A DNA stretch of 24,444 nucleotides, taken from the NCBI GenBank assembly GCA_900768725.1, contig CAAGDU010000076.1, positions 1 to 24,444 on the forward strand. Direction: 5' to 3'. The DNA is from Bacteroidales bacterium (GTDB lineage: Bacteria; Bacteroidota; Bacteroidia; Bacteroidales; Paludibacteraceae). A program made the translations under genes and the position numbers. Below are positions 7,689 to 14,499 of this stretch, one piece after another. How positions within the stretch are numbered: the stretch's first letter is position 1; each line of letters opens with the position of its first letter. The notes below the pieces were generated by a model. The model was not told where the DNA came from. It ran no database searches and saw only the letters and a list, made by a program, of their open reading frames with translations.

Positions 7689-8524
7689 AAGTCTTCCTTG
7701 AAGGTTATCTTTCGGTTGATTTCTTCTCCTGCCACTATATGTATTGGCTCGATGGGGAGGTAGCTATGTAGAATGCCGCAGTCGTCGGTGGCTTGCAAAG
7801 CGGGGTCTTGCAGGGCGAGGGTGTAGGCACGGGCAATCAAAGGCAGGCGGAAGGCTTGCGGGGTCTGGGCACGCATGAGGGTATCGCGTGGGGGGATGGA
7901 GCGGAGGACCCTCCCATCCTCCCTTAAAGGGAGGGGTTGAGTGTTAAGCGTTGAGTGTTGAGTGTTGATACCCCGCCCCCTGCTCCCTCCCTGTCCCGAC
8001 AAGTCGGGATAAACGAAGTGGGGCGGGGGAGTTTGTTGCGGGTTGCAAGTTGCGGGTTGCGGGTTTTGAGTCGGCGTTACTATGTACATCGTGTCGGTGG
8101 CGGGGATGGCTACGGTGACGGCTTCGTGGGTCTCTAAGGCTTGGCAGACGTTGGTAATGATGGCTTGGCTCACAAACGGGCGCGCGGCATCGTGTAGCAG
8201 GATATTGGCGTTGGCAAACTCTTCCTCCGAGAGTGCTGACTCATACAGCCGAATCGCGTTCACACTTGACTCCCAGCGTTCCTTGCCGCCCGCGATGATA
8301 TGCTTCACCTTTTGCCAGCCGTTGCGGAGCAGTGCCTGTTCAGCAAACGCGATGTAGTCGGGGTGCATCACGATGCAGACCTCATCGATGCAGTCGGCGT
8401 GCTCAAACGCCTCCGTGGCATGCTCCAGCACACTCCTGCCGTCTGCCAACGGCAGCAACTGCTTGGGCACGTTGCCTCCGACTCGTGCACCTATGCCTCC
8501 TGCTAATATGACGGCGATGTTCAT
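7685..8524 (-). CDS. IspD/TarI-family cytidylyltransferase with repeat-derived insert
   Basis: A 279-residue CTP:sugar- or polyol-phosphate cytidylyltransferase. The nucleotide-binding start is VILAGGIGARVGGNVPKQ; IIAGGKERWESSV, LLHDAARPFV, AIPATDTM and RAQTPQAFR follow in the normal order. The start resembles TarI-type (ribitol-5-phosphate) enzymes more than housekeeping IspD, and the neighbouring glycosyltransferases fit CDP-polyol supply to a surface glycan, but IspD cannot be excluded. Family members are about 220-240 residues; the extra length is a block of about 50 residues between DTMYIV and DGRVLRS, rich in Pro, Gln, Asn and Thr, encoded wholly by repeats at 7914-8069. The block falls in the beta-hairpin loop before the conserved QTPQAF, where an insertion could be tolerated. 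It lies 91 bp after the Fic gene. Confidence 0.88.
   Translation of the reverse strand: MNIAVILAGGIGARVGGNVPKQLLPLADGRSVLEHATEAFEHADCIDEVCIVMHPDYIAFAEQALLRNGWQKVKHIIAGGKERWESSVNAIRLYESALSEEEFANANILLHDAARPFVSQAIITNVCQALETHEAVTVAIPATDTMYIVTPTQNPQPATCNPQQTPPPHFVYPDLSGQGGSRGRGINTQHSTLNTQPLPLREDGRVLRSIPPRDTLMRAQTPQAFRLPLIARAYTLALQDPALQATDDCGILHSYLPIEPIHIVAGEEINRKITFKEDL
7914..8069. repeat. Compound repeat block inside the cytidylyltransferase gene
   Basis: Four elements lie end to end. A CCTCCCTT/AAGGGAGG hairpin occupies 7918-7934. Heptamers GTTGAGT, GTTAAGC, GTTGAGT, GTTGAGT, GTTGATA occupy 7936-7970. A nested palindrome has outer arms CCCCGCCCC/GGGGCGGGG (7971-7979 and 8020-8028) and inner arms TCCCGAC/GTCGGGA (7994-8000 and 8003-8009). 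Heptamers GTTGCGG, GTTGCAA, GTTGCGG, GTTGCGG, GTTTTGA occupy 8035-8069. The whole block is open in the coding frame on the minus strand. Confidence 0.9.
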
Positions 8525-8533
8525 GCTCTTTTT

Positions 8534-8617
8534 AATTATGAATTATGAATTAAGAATTATGAGCACATTGGAATTGAGTTTCAGAGTATGGGCACTCTTA
8601 ATTCATAATTCTTAATT
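8534..8617. repeat. Two facing heptamer arrays between Fic and cytidylyltransferase genes
   Basis: AATTATG units at 8534, 8541 and 8555 with AATTAAG at 8548 face CTTAATT, CATAATT, CTTAATT at 8597-8617. The two arrays are inverted relative to each other and can pair over about 15 bases (8548-8563 with the second array), giving an AT-rich hairpin. The Fic stop codon (8616-8618) overlaps the second array. No other content is visible in this gap. Confidence 0.8.
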
Positions 8618-9803
8618 ATCTTAAACGTTGGTAGAGCAAACTGCCCTTCTTGGTTAATAAATACTTCTGTTTAGGGTGGTTCGGCGAGTTAGGATAACGC
8701 ATTTTTACTATCTTGGCATTAAGGGCGGGAGCGAGGTAATAGTCCTCGAAATTCGTCCTATCCTTTAAGCCAACTGCGGTCATCATTTCTTTTTTGGACA
8801 TCTGAGCATTAGCCAGAGCGAGTATCAACTTCTTTACCGAATCGCTTTGTTGATGCAGTTCTTCCTGTAGTTTGACTGCAGAAGTTGAGGGGGTACTTGA
8901 GGGGGTAAGTTGAGGGGGTAAGTTGAGGGGGTAAGTTGAGGGGGTTATTGGCTCATTTATCGGCTCATGCTGTTTTAGCGTTTCTTGGGCTTGTTTCCAG
9001 TCAATATGCTCGTAGCGTTTCTTCAGTTCGTTTTGCTCTCCGTAGAGTACGTTGCGCAAGAAGAGTTCCAAATACTCGGTGGTTTCCTCAATGCCTTTTT
9101 CGTAGTTCTGATAGTTGGCGCGTACTAAGGCATTGCGAAAATACTTGGCGTACGCTGCAAACGGCTCGTTGGTCAGGTCAAAGCCTAACTTGCGCAGGTA
9201 CTTGATGAGGAAGATAGCCGTTGTGCGCGTGTTGCCTTCTCGGAAGGGATGGATTTGCCATATTCCTGCGATGAATTGCGCAAGATGCGCCACCATCTGC
9301 TCGCGTGTGAGGTGCTTGTAGGAGAAACGGCGTTCTTGCTCAAAGTCGTATGCCAGCGTGGCGGAGATAGCATCATACGAGGCGTATAAGACCGTATCGC
9401 CGTTCAGCACCCATTCTTTCTTCGTGATATTCACTTCGCGGTAACGACCTGCATGGGGCAGCACTCCGGTGAAAAGGCGGCGGTGGATATTGGCTAATTC
9501 GGCAGGCGAGAACGCGAATGTTTTCTCAGATAACACTTGCGTGATATGCAGCGAGACTTTATCGGCTTCTTCTTCGTCATCACTACGCTGCGCCGCGGGG
9601 AGAGTCTCGTAGTAGGTGTTCACCAGTCGTTTGGCTTCCTCGTAACTCACCTGCCCTTCTATATGCTTCTGCGCCGTATCCAGCAGGTAAGCCGACGGTT
9701 TGAGACCATCTACGTCTTGCAGACCGATGGCGACCGCCCAAGCCTCGGCTTTCTCGCGTTGACTCGGCTCTCCGTGCTGTATGTAATAATTGAAATCAAG
9801 CAT
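8616..9803 (-). CDS. Fic-domain AMP-transferase-type protein with C-terminal winged helix
   Basis: A 395-residue Fic protein. The catalytic loop HPFREGNTR starts at His185 and keeps every residue needed to transfer AMP (or another nucleotide monophosphate) to a hydroxyl of a target protein. Upstream, HIEGQVSYEEAKRLVNTYY resembles the VbhA-type inhibitory helix, so toxin and antitoxin functions may be fused in one chain. A Pro/Thr-rich linker at about 285-307 comes from a 12-13-bp tandem array and leads to a winged-helix-like domain (ANAQMSKKEMMTAVGLKDR) that could bind DNA and autoregulate. It has no visible promoter and follows the KdsC-like gene by 66 bp, so read-through from there is likely. 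It is probably an accessory element caught in the polysaccharide locus. Confidence 0.92.
   Translation of the reverse strand: MLDFNYYIQHGEPSQREKAEAWAVAIGLQDVDGLKPSAYLLDTAQKHIEGQVSYEEAKRLVNTYYETLPAAQRSDDEEEADKVSLHITQVLSEKTFAFSPAELANIHRRLFTGVLPHAGRYREVNITKKEWVLNGDTVLYASYDAISATLAYDFEQERRFSYKHLTREQMVAHLAQFIAGIWQIHPFREGNTRTTAIFLIKYLRKLGFDLTNEPFAAYAKYFRNALVRANYQNYEKGIEETTEYLELFLRNVLYGEQNELKKRYEHIDWKQAQETLKQHEPINEPITPSTYPLNLPPQLTPSSTPSTSAVKLQEELHQQSDSVKKLILALANAQMSKKEMMTAVGLKDRTNFEDYYLAPALNAKIVKMRYPNSPNHPKQKYLLTKKGSLLYQRLR
8885..8948. repeat. 12/13-bp TTGAGGGGGTAAG tandem array inside the Fic gene
   Basis: Five units start at 8885 (12 bp), 8897, 8910, 8923 and 8936 (13 bp each). They encode the NLPPQLTPSSTPST linker in all three phases, because 13 is not a multiple of three. 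Gain or loss of one unit would shift the frame before the winged-helix domain. The plus strand carries five G5 runs spaced by 7-8 bases, enough for a G-quadruplex. Confidence 0.9.
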
Positions 9804-9806
9804 TTT

Positions 9807-9880
9807 ATCTCGCTACGCTCGGTAATAAGTAATAGTTAATATCCTGCTATGCATATTACTTATTACCTATTACTTATTAC
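9807..9880. repeat. Inverted copy of the left-edge repeat plus heptamer array
   Basis: Positions 9807-9833 are the reverse complement of 34-60 with 26 of 27 bases equal. Heptamers TATTACT, TATTACC, TATTACT, TATTAC follow at 9854-9880. The stop codon of the KdsC-like gene (9870-9872) lies inside the heptamers. The array fills the 66-bp gap between this gene and Fic. Confidence 0.85.
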
Positions 9881-10370
9881 AAAAATCCAATATCTTGTCT
9901 GCCAGTTCGCGGATGGCACCTTGTCCGCCCGGGGTTTGGAGGCGGAGGATATGGGGGATGGCAAGCACTTCGGGGCGGGCGTTGGGCGGGCAGGCGGGGA
10001 GCCCTACGGCTCGGAGCAGATCAAGGTCGTTGATATCGTCGCCTACGAAGCACACGTCTTCCAAAGTGATGCCCAACTCGCGGCAAATCTCCTCCGCCGC
10101 CTGCAACTTGGTCTGTGCCCTATCGCGCACCTGACTACCCACGCCCATGCGTAGGTATTGCAGGCGCAGTTTCTCGGCGCGCCGCTGCACGATAGGGGTG
10201 TTCTCGCTGGTGAGGATGCCGCAGGGGATGCCGGCTTTCTGCAGGCGGACAATCCCCATGCCGTCATAGACGCAGAAGCGTTTCATCTCCTCGCCGTCGG
10301 CTCCGTAGTACATGCCGCCGTCCGTCAGGCAACCGTCCACATCCGTTAAAAAGAGTTTCACTTGTCTCAT
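9870..10370 (-). CDS. kdsC: KdsC-like HAD phosphatase
   Basis: A 166-residue HAD-superfamily C0 phosphatase that should release phosphate from 3-deoxy-D-manno-octulosonate 8-phosphate, the step before CMP-Kdo in lipid A-core synthesis in the cytoplasm. The start at MRQVKLFLTDVDGCLTDGG (10370) places the nucleophile Asp10 and Asp12 as in the family and lies just downstream of a good promoter; the longer open frame upstream runs through that promoter. GILTSEN and VCFVGDDINDLDLL are motifs II and IV. The length is normal. The last codons and the stop lie in a heptamer array. Related phosphatases act on nonulosonate 9-phosphates, so the substrate is inferred. It heads the long minus-strand gene series. 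Confidence 0.88.
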   Translation of the reverse strand: MRQVKLFLTDVDGCLTDGGMYYGADGEEMKRFCVYDGMGIVRLQKAGIPCGILTSENTPIVQRRAEKLRLQYLRMGVGSQVRDRAQTKLQAAEEICRELGITLEDVCFVGDDINDLDLLRAVGLPACPPNARPEVLAIPHILRLQTPGGQGAIRELADKILDFCNK

Positions 10371-10379
10371 AATCGGGCA

Positions 10380-10411
10380 CAAAGTTAGCCAAAAAAAACG
10401 AGATAAGCAAA
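10380..10411 (-). promoter_or_regulatory. Bacteroidota promoter for the kdsC series
   Basis: On the minus strand, TTTGC (10407-10411) is followed after 19 bp by TAACTTTG (10380-10387), matching the TTTG / TAnnTTTG consensus. The start codon of kdsC is 10 bp further at 10370, so the leader is very short. Confidence 0.8.
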
Positions 10412-10436
10412 CGTAGGGCATATTTTTTGCACAAAT

Positions 10437-10468
10437 TTTGCGTATATCGGAAAAAAGCCGTACCTTTG
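10437..10468 (+). promoter_or_regulatory. Bacteroidota promoter for the small lipoprotein
   Basis: TTTG (10437-10440), 20 bp, then TACCTTTG (10461-10468), 23 bp before the ATG at 10492. It is divergent from the kdsC promoter. Confidence 0.85.
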
Positions 10469-10491
10469 CAAGCAAATCGTTATCGGAAACT

Positions 10492-10794
10492 ATGAAACAT
10501 CGCTTATTATTCAAGTGGAATATGCTGTTGGGCTCATTGAGTCTATTTTTAGCCGGCTGCGGCAGTACGCAGAAGGCAGGTAAGCCCATGTCATCAGACT
10601 ATCAGATTATGGCGCTCTACGGGGTTCCCATAGAGCAGTTTGAGCCGCTGCCAGCCAATGAGGCGGATACTATCGGCGACCGCCCTGTCCAAGCCCCTGA
10701 GGCTCCGTCCGATGACAATATGCAGAGCGACACTACCGTCCGGCGCGACCCGCAGATTATGGTCAAGTACGGTGTACCTTTCCCGCGCAACTAA
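10492..10794 (+). CDS. Small lipoprotein with two YGVP motifs
   Basis: A 100-residue exported lipoprotein. MKHRLLFKWNMLLGSLSLF then LAGC give a signal peptide with lipobox; the acylated Cys is about residue 24. The start at 10492 fits the promoter 23 bp upstream; the in-frame ATG at 10438 lies inside that promoter. The mature part contains a duplicated motif, QIMALYGVP near its start and QIMVKYGVP close to the C-terminus, separated by an acidic Pro-rich linker. YGVP-type motifs are common in short Bacteroidales lipoproteins of unknown function. It stands alone, followed by a strong terminator, so it is a single-gene unit. A role at the cell envelope is all that can be inferred. Confidence 0.82.
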   Translation: MKHRLLFKWNMLLGSLSLFLAGCGSTQKAGKPMSSDYQIMALYGVPIEQFEPLPANEADTIGDRPVQAPEAPSDDNMQSDTTVRRDPQIMVKYGVPFPRN

Positions 10795-10811
10795 TCCCCA
10801 ATTCTATATAC

Positions 10812-10847
10812 AACGAGGCTGCCTAACACGTGTCGGGCAGCCTCGTT
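10812..10847. terminator. Convergent hairpin terminator
   Basis: A 12-bp perfect stem AACGAGGCTGCC (10812-10823) pairs with 10836-10847 around a 12-nt loop. It lies between the stops of the lipoprotein (plus) and sulfatase (minus) genes and can serve both, although the T-runs are short. Confidence 0.8.
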
Positions 10848-10869
10848 TCACGTTAAATGGGGTGCGCGT

Positions 10870-12531
10870 TTATTTCGGCATCTGCTCTATGTCGAGCGTT
10901 GCCCACGGGTCGTCGGCTTCTTGGAGCAGGCGGCGGAGTTCTTGGAGCAACTCGCTCACCACCTCGGGGCGAGAAGATAGCGGCAAGTTATTCATCTGGT
11001 AAGGGTCTTCCCAATTGTCGAAGAAGAGGGTCTCCACCACCTTGTACTTCCTATTGATGGTGAACGAGAGGGTGTAGCGGTCGGTTACCACGCCTCGGCA
11101 GCGCGGGAAGTAGGTCAGTACATTTCCTTCGGCATCCTTCTCCCCGTCCACGTTCTGCAAGTACAGAACGGCAGCAGGCTGCTTCTCCGATGGCTCTGCG
11201 GTCAGTTGCGGCGTCCAGTCGTAGCCCGGCAGGGAGTCGGGGAGCATACTGCCCAAGCCTGCCATGCAGACCACCGTCGGCATGATGTCTATCGCCGACA
11301 GCAGCCCGTCCTGCACGCTATGTGCCACCTCCGCGGGGTAACGTACCATGAAGGGGATGTTCATAGATTCGGTATAGACCGTGTTCTTCGGGTCGCGCAC
11401 ATGGCTGCACATGGTCTCGCCGTGGTCGGACGAGAAGACCACTATCGTGTTCTCCGCCAGCCCCAGCGCGTCCAGCGCGTCCAGTATGCGTCCGAACTCG
11501 CGGTCAACACCCGTTACGTTAGCGAAGTAATAGGGCGCACACGCCTCTTTGTCGCGCAAGTCGGGGTTGATGTTTTTGCGCACCAGCAGCGAGTCGCGCG
11601 GCATGTCTTTGTAGAGGTTGTAGTCTTCCTCCATGCAGTCGTCAAGGCTCTTGTAGGGGCTGTGGGGCGGGTTCATACCCACCATCATGAAGAACGGCGC
11701 CTCGGTGCCCGACTGCGTGTAGGCTTGCAGATATTCGATGGTCTTGTCTGCCTCATGCTTGGGCGAGTACTCGCGGGGCTGGTGGTAGTTTCCGTCGGTG
11801 TCCCAATAGTGCGGGTTCTTGTGCTCATCGAAGGTGCCGTAACTATACCAGTATTCGAAGCCGTGTCGGCGCTCAGCGGGCGTATAGGCATCCCAGCAGG
11901 GGTTGTCATCGTTGACGTAGGTGCCCGGGCGCTGCGGGTTGTTCTTCGTGGGGAAGTGGGCATGCAGTTTGCCGATATAGGCACATCGGTAGCCCGCTTG
12001 GTGGAAGACATCGCTCAAGCAGGTGAGGTCATCGCGCAGGTCGGAGACAGGTCGCGTGGCGTTGCAGTTGAGCGACACGCCGCTCTTGTTCGGATAGAGC
12101 CCCGTGAGCAACATCCCTCGGTGGGCACTCGACACGGGGCAGTTGCTCAACGCTTGGCTGAACACCGCCGCCTCATCGGCAAACGCATTCAGGCGCGGGG
12201 TCTGCACGGGGTCGCCCTGCCAGCGCACGTGGTCGCGGTAGAGGCTGTCGCGCCAGAACCCCATGGCACTGTTGCGGAACTGGTCGGGGAACACATACAG
12301 CACGTTGGGGGGCCGAGGGTTGAGCGTTGAAGGTTGAGTGTTGAGAGCCGAAACCTCTTGCGCCGCGCTCCTCTGCGCAGGCAGCAGTGCCGCACAGGCT
12401 ATGCCCGCATAGGCACATACCGATGACACTTGAAACTTGAAACCTGAAACTTGTTTATCCCGATGCCATCGGGAAAACTTGAAACCGGAAGCAGTGCGCT
12501 TTATTGCACTCTTATTACGTAACTTTGGCAT
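10870..12531 (-). CDS. Exported Ser-type sulfatase with repeat-derived segments
   Basis: A 553-residue S1-family sulfatase, probably periplasmic, removing sulfate from a polysaccharide. The modification motif CPVSSAHRGMLLTG fits [C/S]-x-[A/P]-x-R only with Ser134 as the formylglycine precursor (S134-S-A-H-R138), which needs an anaerobic radical SAM maturase. VLYVFPDQFRNS replaces the usual metal-binding DD-type start with PDQ; VVFSSDHGETM and IGKLHAHF are the other active-site segments. I start at MPKLRN (12531), overlapping the upstream gene by 31 bp. The signal peptide core SVCAYAGIACAALLPAQ is preceded by a basic stretch encoded by repeats (12429-12484) and followed directly by another repeat peptide (12319-12346). 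Its pairing with the heparinase-like gene suggests a sulfated uronate glycan. Confidence 0.9.
   Translation of the reverse strand: MPKLRNKSAIKRTASGFKFSRWHRDKQVSGFKFQVSSVCAYAGIACAALLPAQRSAAQEVSALNTQPSTLNPRPPNVLYVFPDQFRNSAMGFWRDSLYRDHVRWQGDPVQTPRLNAFADEAAVFSQALSNCPVSSAHRGMLLTGLYPNKSGVSLNCNATRPVSDLRDDLTCLSDVFHQAGYRCAYIGKLHAHFPTKNNPQRPGTYVNDDNPCWDAYTPAERRHGFEYWYSYGTFDEHKNPHYWDTDGNYHQPREYSPKHEADKTIEYLQAYTQSGTEAPFFMMVGMNPPHSPYKSLDDCMEEDYNLYKDMPRDSLLVRKNINPDLRDKEACAPYYFANVTGVDREFGRILDALDALGLAENTIVVFSSDHGETMCSHVRDPKNTVYTESMNIPFMVRYPAEVAHSVQDGLLSAIDIMPTVVCMAGLGSMLPDSLPGYDWTPQLTAEPSEKQPAAVLYLQNVDGEKDAEGNVLTYFPRCRGVVTDRYTLSFTINRKYKVVETLFFDNWEDPYQMNNLPLSSRPEVVSELLQELRRLLQEADDPWATLDIEQMPK
12319..12346. 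repeat. GTTGAGN heptamer array inside the sulfatase gene
   Basis: Units GTTGAGC, GTTGAAG, GTTGAGT and GTTGAGA run without a gap. On the coding strand they give SALNTQPSTLNPRP just after the predicted signal-peptide cleavage site. The same peptide pattern (STLNTQP) arises from the heptamers inside the cytidylyltransferase. Confidence 0.88.
12429..12484. repeat. CTTGAAA heptamers around a TCCCGATG palindrome in the sulfatase signal region
   Basis: CTTGAAA, CTTGAAA, CCTGAAA, CTTGTTT (12429-12456) are followed by the palindromic TCCCGATGCCATCGGGA (12458-12474) and another CTTGAAA (12478-12484). The block encodes SGFKFSRWHRDKQVSGFKFQ, which lengthens the basic N-region of the signal peptide. Confidence 0.88.
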
Positions 12532-14177
12532 GATTCGGGTTGGTTTACGGTGAATACGATTCGTTGAATATGGTCGCCCCACACTTTGGTCATGCGCGGG
12601 TCGGTGAGGTCAATGCGCTCTACGGCAGCCGTCAGCACCTGCGGGTCGAAATGCACAGCGACCGCCGTGCCCGTGGCATTGGTGATTTGTATCTCGCCTT
12701 TGCTGCTGTCTATCGCCACTTCGCCCTGCACCATCAGATGGTCCTCCGCCGATTGCAGCGAGCGAAGAGGCACTATCGTGTTGGTGATGGTCAGCCCTTT
12801 GGCGGTCAGGCGATAAGCGCGTGTCCATGCTTTCAAGCCTGCCTCCTCGGGATAGGCAGGCGCTATGTCGTAGGAGACCATGCGCTTGCGAGGTTGGCAT
12901 ACCACCTCGCCGGCGTGGTACTCGGCACCCTCATGCTGCTGCACGCCGTTCACCACGGGCAGGTTGTGGTACGCGGTCTGCATAGACCAGATAGTGTAGC
13001 GCTCGGGGCTGAAAGTCAGTTTGGTATAGGTGCCCACGTCGTTGTGGTTGTGGCTCTCGTTGTTGTGTCCGCCTTTCGAAGCGAGGATATAATCGCCCTG
13101 CTGGAAGATGCAGACCTGCGTCTCGGGATACCATGCCTCGTGCAGCGCGCCGCCTTTGGCTTTCTTCGGCTGCTCGTAGGTCAGCACCTTGTCGGCGCAA
13201 GCCAAGCCCGTGAGCGAGCGGTAGATATCCGTGCCGTTGGTGATAATCCAACTGCGTTCTTGCGCAAAGGTGTGAGCCAGCGACCGCATCTTATCGCTGC
13301 CGATGGCATCGCCGTAGCGATAGAGCAGCGTGGAGATGTTATCGGAGAATTGTGCGGTGGCATCGGCGAAATTCACTACCCAGCCCTTGCCTATATAGGC
13401 GTTGGCGAAGTACTCACCCATGGCTTTCACTTGCGGGTTGCTCCATAGGTTTATCTTCCCGCCCGTTACGGTGGCGAGCACGTCGAGGTAGTCGAACAGT
13501 TTGCCGGCGGCATGCCCCCAGTAGGCGGATCCTTCCTCGCACGCGCCGTCTGCCTTCACGTAGTTCATGAACTTATCCACGCTCTGCATCGAGCGCCAGA
13601 CGCAGCGGTTCACCGTCTCTTCGTCGTCCTCTATCAACATCACCACTTGCAGCACGTTGCAGTTGCGCCCCGAGGTCTGACGATGCAGGTGCGCCGAGAG
13701 CACCCAACTCGTGCGCTCACACTCCATCCACACGCCGTTGATAATCTGGTCGAGGAAACGTCCTTGCCCCTCCGCCAACTCCGCGAGCACCAAGTCGCTC
13801 AGCGCCAAGTTATTCGCTTTCTGCGGGTTCTCCATGATTTGTCGCTCGCCGGTGCGCTCATAAGCCAAGTAGTCCGTTGCCACGTTCATCTGCCAGCGAT
13901 AGTCCAAGCGCTTCTCGCCGCGCTTCACCAGCGTCTCTTTGCGCGTACTCGTTAGGCTGTCCCACCCTGCTCTGTCTGCATAGGCGGGAAAAGGCACCCA
14001 TGCCTGACCGCGCACCAGCGCGGCAGACACCTCTTCTTCGGTAAACTGACTCGTGAGATAATTGCGCTCCACAGCCCCCGCCGACGCAGGAAGCAAGAGA
14101 AGGCAGCAAGCGATGATACAAAGCATTTGAACGCAGCTTTGCCAAGCGTAGTGTGCATGATAGTGTGTGTTTGCCAT
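12501..14177 (-). CDS. Heparinase II/III-like polysaccharide lyase
   Basis: A 558-residue exported protein with a heparinase II/III architecture: an alpha-helical N-terminal toroid followed by a beta-rich C-terminal domain. The start MANTHYHAHYAWQSC (14177) is 34 bp after a good promoter, and the segment MLCIIACCLLLLPASAGAVE is the signal peptide. RGQAWVPFPAYADRAGW opens the toroid; LIEDDEETVNRC and GACEEGSAYWGHAAGKLFDY fit the catalytic cleft; GGHNNESHNHNDVGTYT is the conserved His/Asn metal and substrate segment at the start of the beta domain. It should cleave uronate linkages in the periplasm by beta-elimination. It is the first gene of a two-gene operon with the sulfatase. Exact PL family and substrate are not decidable here. 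Confidence 0.87.
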   Translation of the reverse strand: MANTHYHAHYAWQSCVQMLCIIACCLLLLPASAGAVERNYLTSQFTEEEVSAALVRGQAWVPFPAYADRAGWDSLTSTRKETLVKRGEKRLDYRWQMNVATDYLAYERTGERQIMENPQKANNLALSDLVLAELAEGQGRFLDQIINGVWMECERTSWVLSAHLHRQTSGRNCNVLQVVMLIEDDEETVNRCVWRSMQSVDKFMNYVKADGACEEGSAYWGHAAGKLFDYLDVLATVTGGKINLWSNPQVKAMGEYFANAYIGKGWVVNFADATAQFSDNISTLLYRYGDAIGSDKMRSLAHTFAQERSWIITNGTDIYRSLTGLACADKVLTYEQPKKAKGGALHEAWYPETQVCIFQQGDYILASKGGHNNESHNHNDVGTYTKLTFSPERYTIWSMQTAYHNLPVVNGVQQHEGAEYHAGEVVCQPRKRMVSYDIAPAYPEEAGLKAWTRAYRLTAKGLTITNTIVPLRSLQSAEDHLMVQGEVAIDSSKGEIQITNATGTAVAVHFDPQVLTAAVERIDLTDPRMTKVWGDHIQRIVFTVNQPESCQSYVIRVQ

Positions 14178-14210
14178 AGTAAATAGATGATTAAAGACCA
14201 TTCTGTTTCG

Positions 14211-14242
14211 CAAAGTTACACTATTTCTTTTGTATGTACAAA
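14211..14242 (-). promoter_or_regulatory. Promoter of the heparinase-sulfatase operon
   Basis: On the minus strand TTTG (14239-14242), 20 bp, TAACTTTG (14211-14218). It leaves a leader of roughly 30 bases before the start at 14177 and argues against the longer frame that begins at 14213. Confidence 0.8.
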
Positions 14243-14377
14243 TATTCTTTGGTGCAACGGACTAAAAACGGACGATTTTATACTCTAAACTACCAACGAC
14301 TGATTACAAAAATATCTTTCCTATGATTATTATTGTTTAGCAAACTTTGAAAAAACACAAGCATAAACAAACTATTT

Positions 14378-14409
14378 GTTGTGTATTTCAGAAAAAATGT
14401 GTACCTTTG
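14378..14409 (+). promoter_or_regulatory. Promoter-like sequence facing the tRNA gene
   Basis: GTTG (14378-14381), 20 bp, TACCTTTG (14402-14409) on the plus strand. The 16 bases at 14401-14416 are identical to those of the tRNA promoter read from the other side (14673-14688). No plus-strand gene begins before miaB at 14746. The rest of the 14243-14472 gap shows nothing else. Confidence 0.55.
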
Positions 14410-14472
14410 CAGCCGCAAAGGGAATGAAGTTAGGTCGCGGAGGTCGGTTAGGGATAGGGGAGGTATAGATAC

Positions 14473-14496
14473 AAAAAAAGAGCCCAAACGGACTCT
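14473..14496 (-). terminator. Intrinsic terminator of the tRNA-Pro transcript
   Basis: On the minus strand AGAGTCC, loop GTTT, GGGCTCT, then seven T. It starts 4 bases after the tRNA 3' end. Confidence 0.9.
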
Positions 14497-14499
14497 TCG

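Noticed and set aside
8885..8948. Possible CRISPR array
   Set aside because: The units are 12-13 bp and contiguous with no spacers, and lie in a coding frame. The same applies to all other arrays in the window; no cas genes are present.
11206..12330. 374-codon plus-strand open frame opposite the sulfatase
   Set aside because: Same reason: no recognisable motif and a His/Val/Arg-rich composition, against unmistakable sulfatase motifs on the other strand.
12540..13448. 302-codon plus-strand open frame opposite the heparinase-like gene
   Set aside because: Antisense shadow with no family features; the minus strand has the promoter, signal peptide and conserved His/Asn segment.
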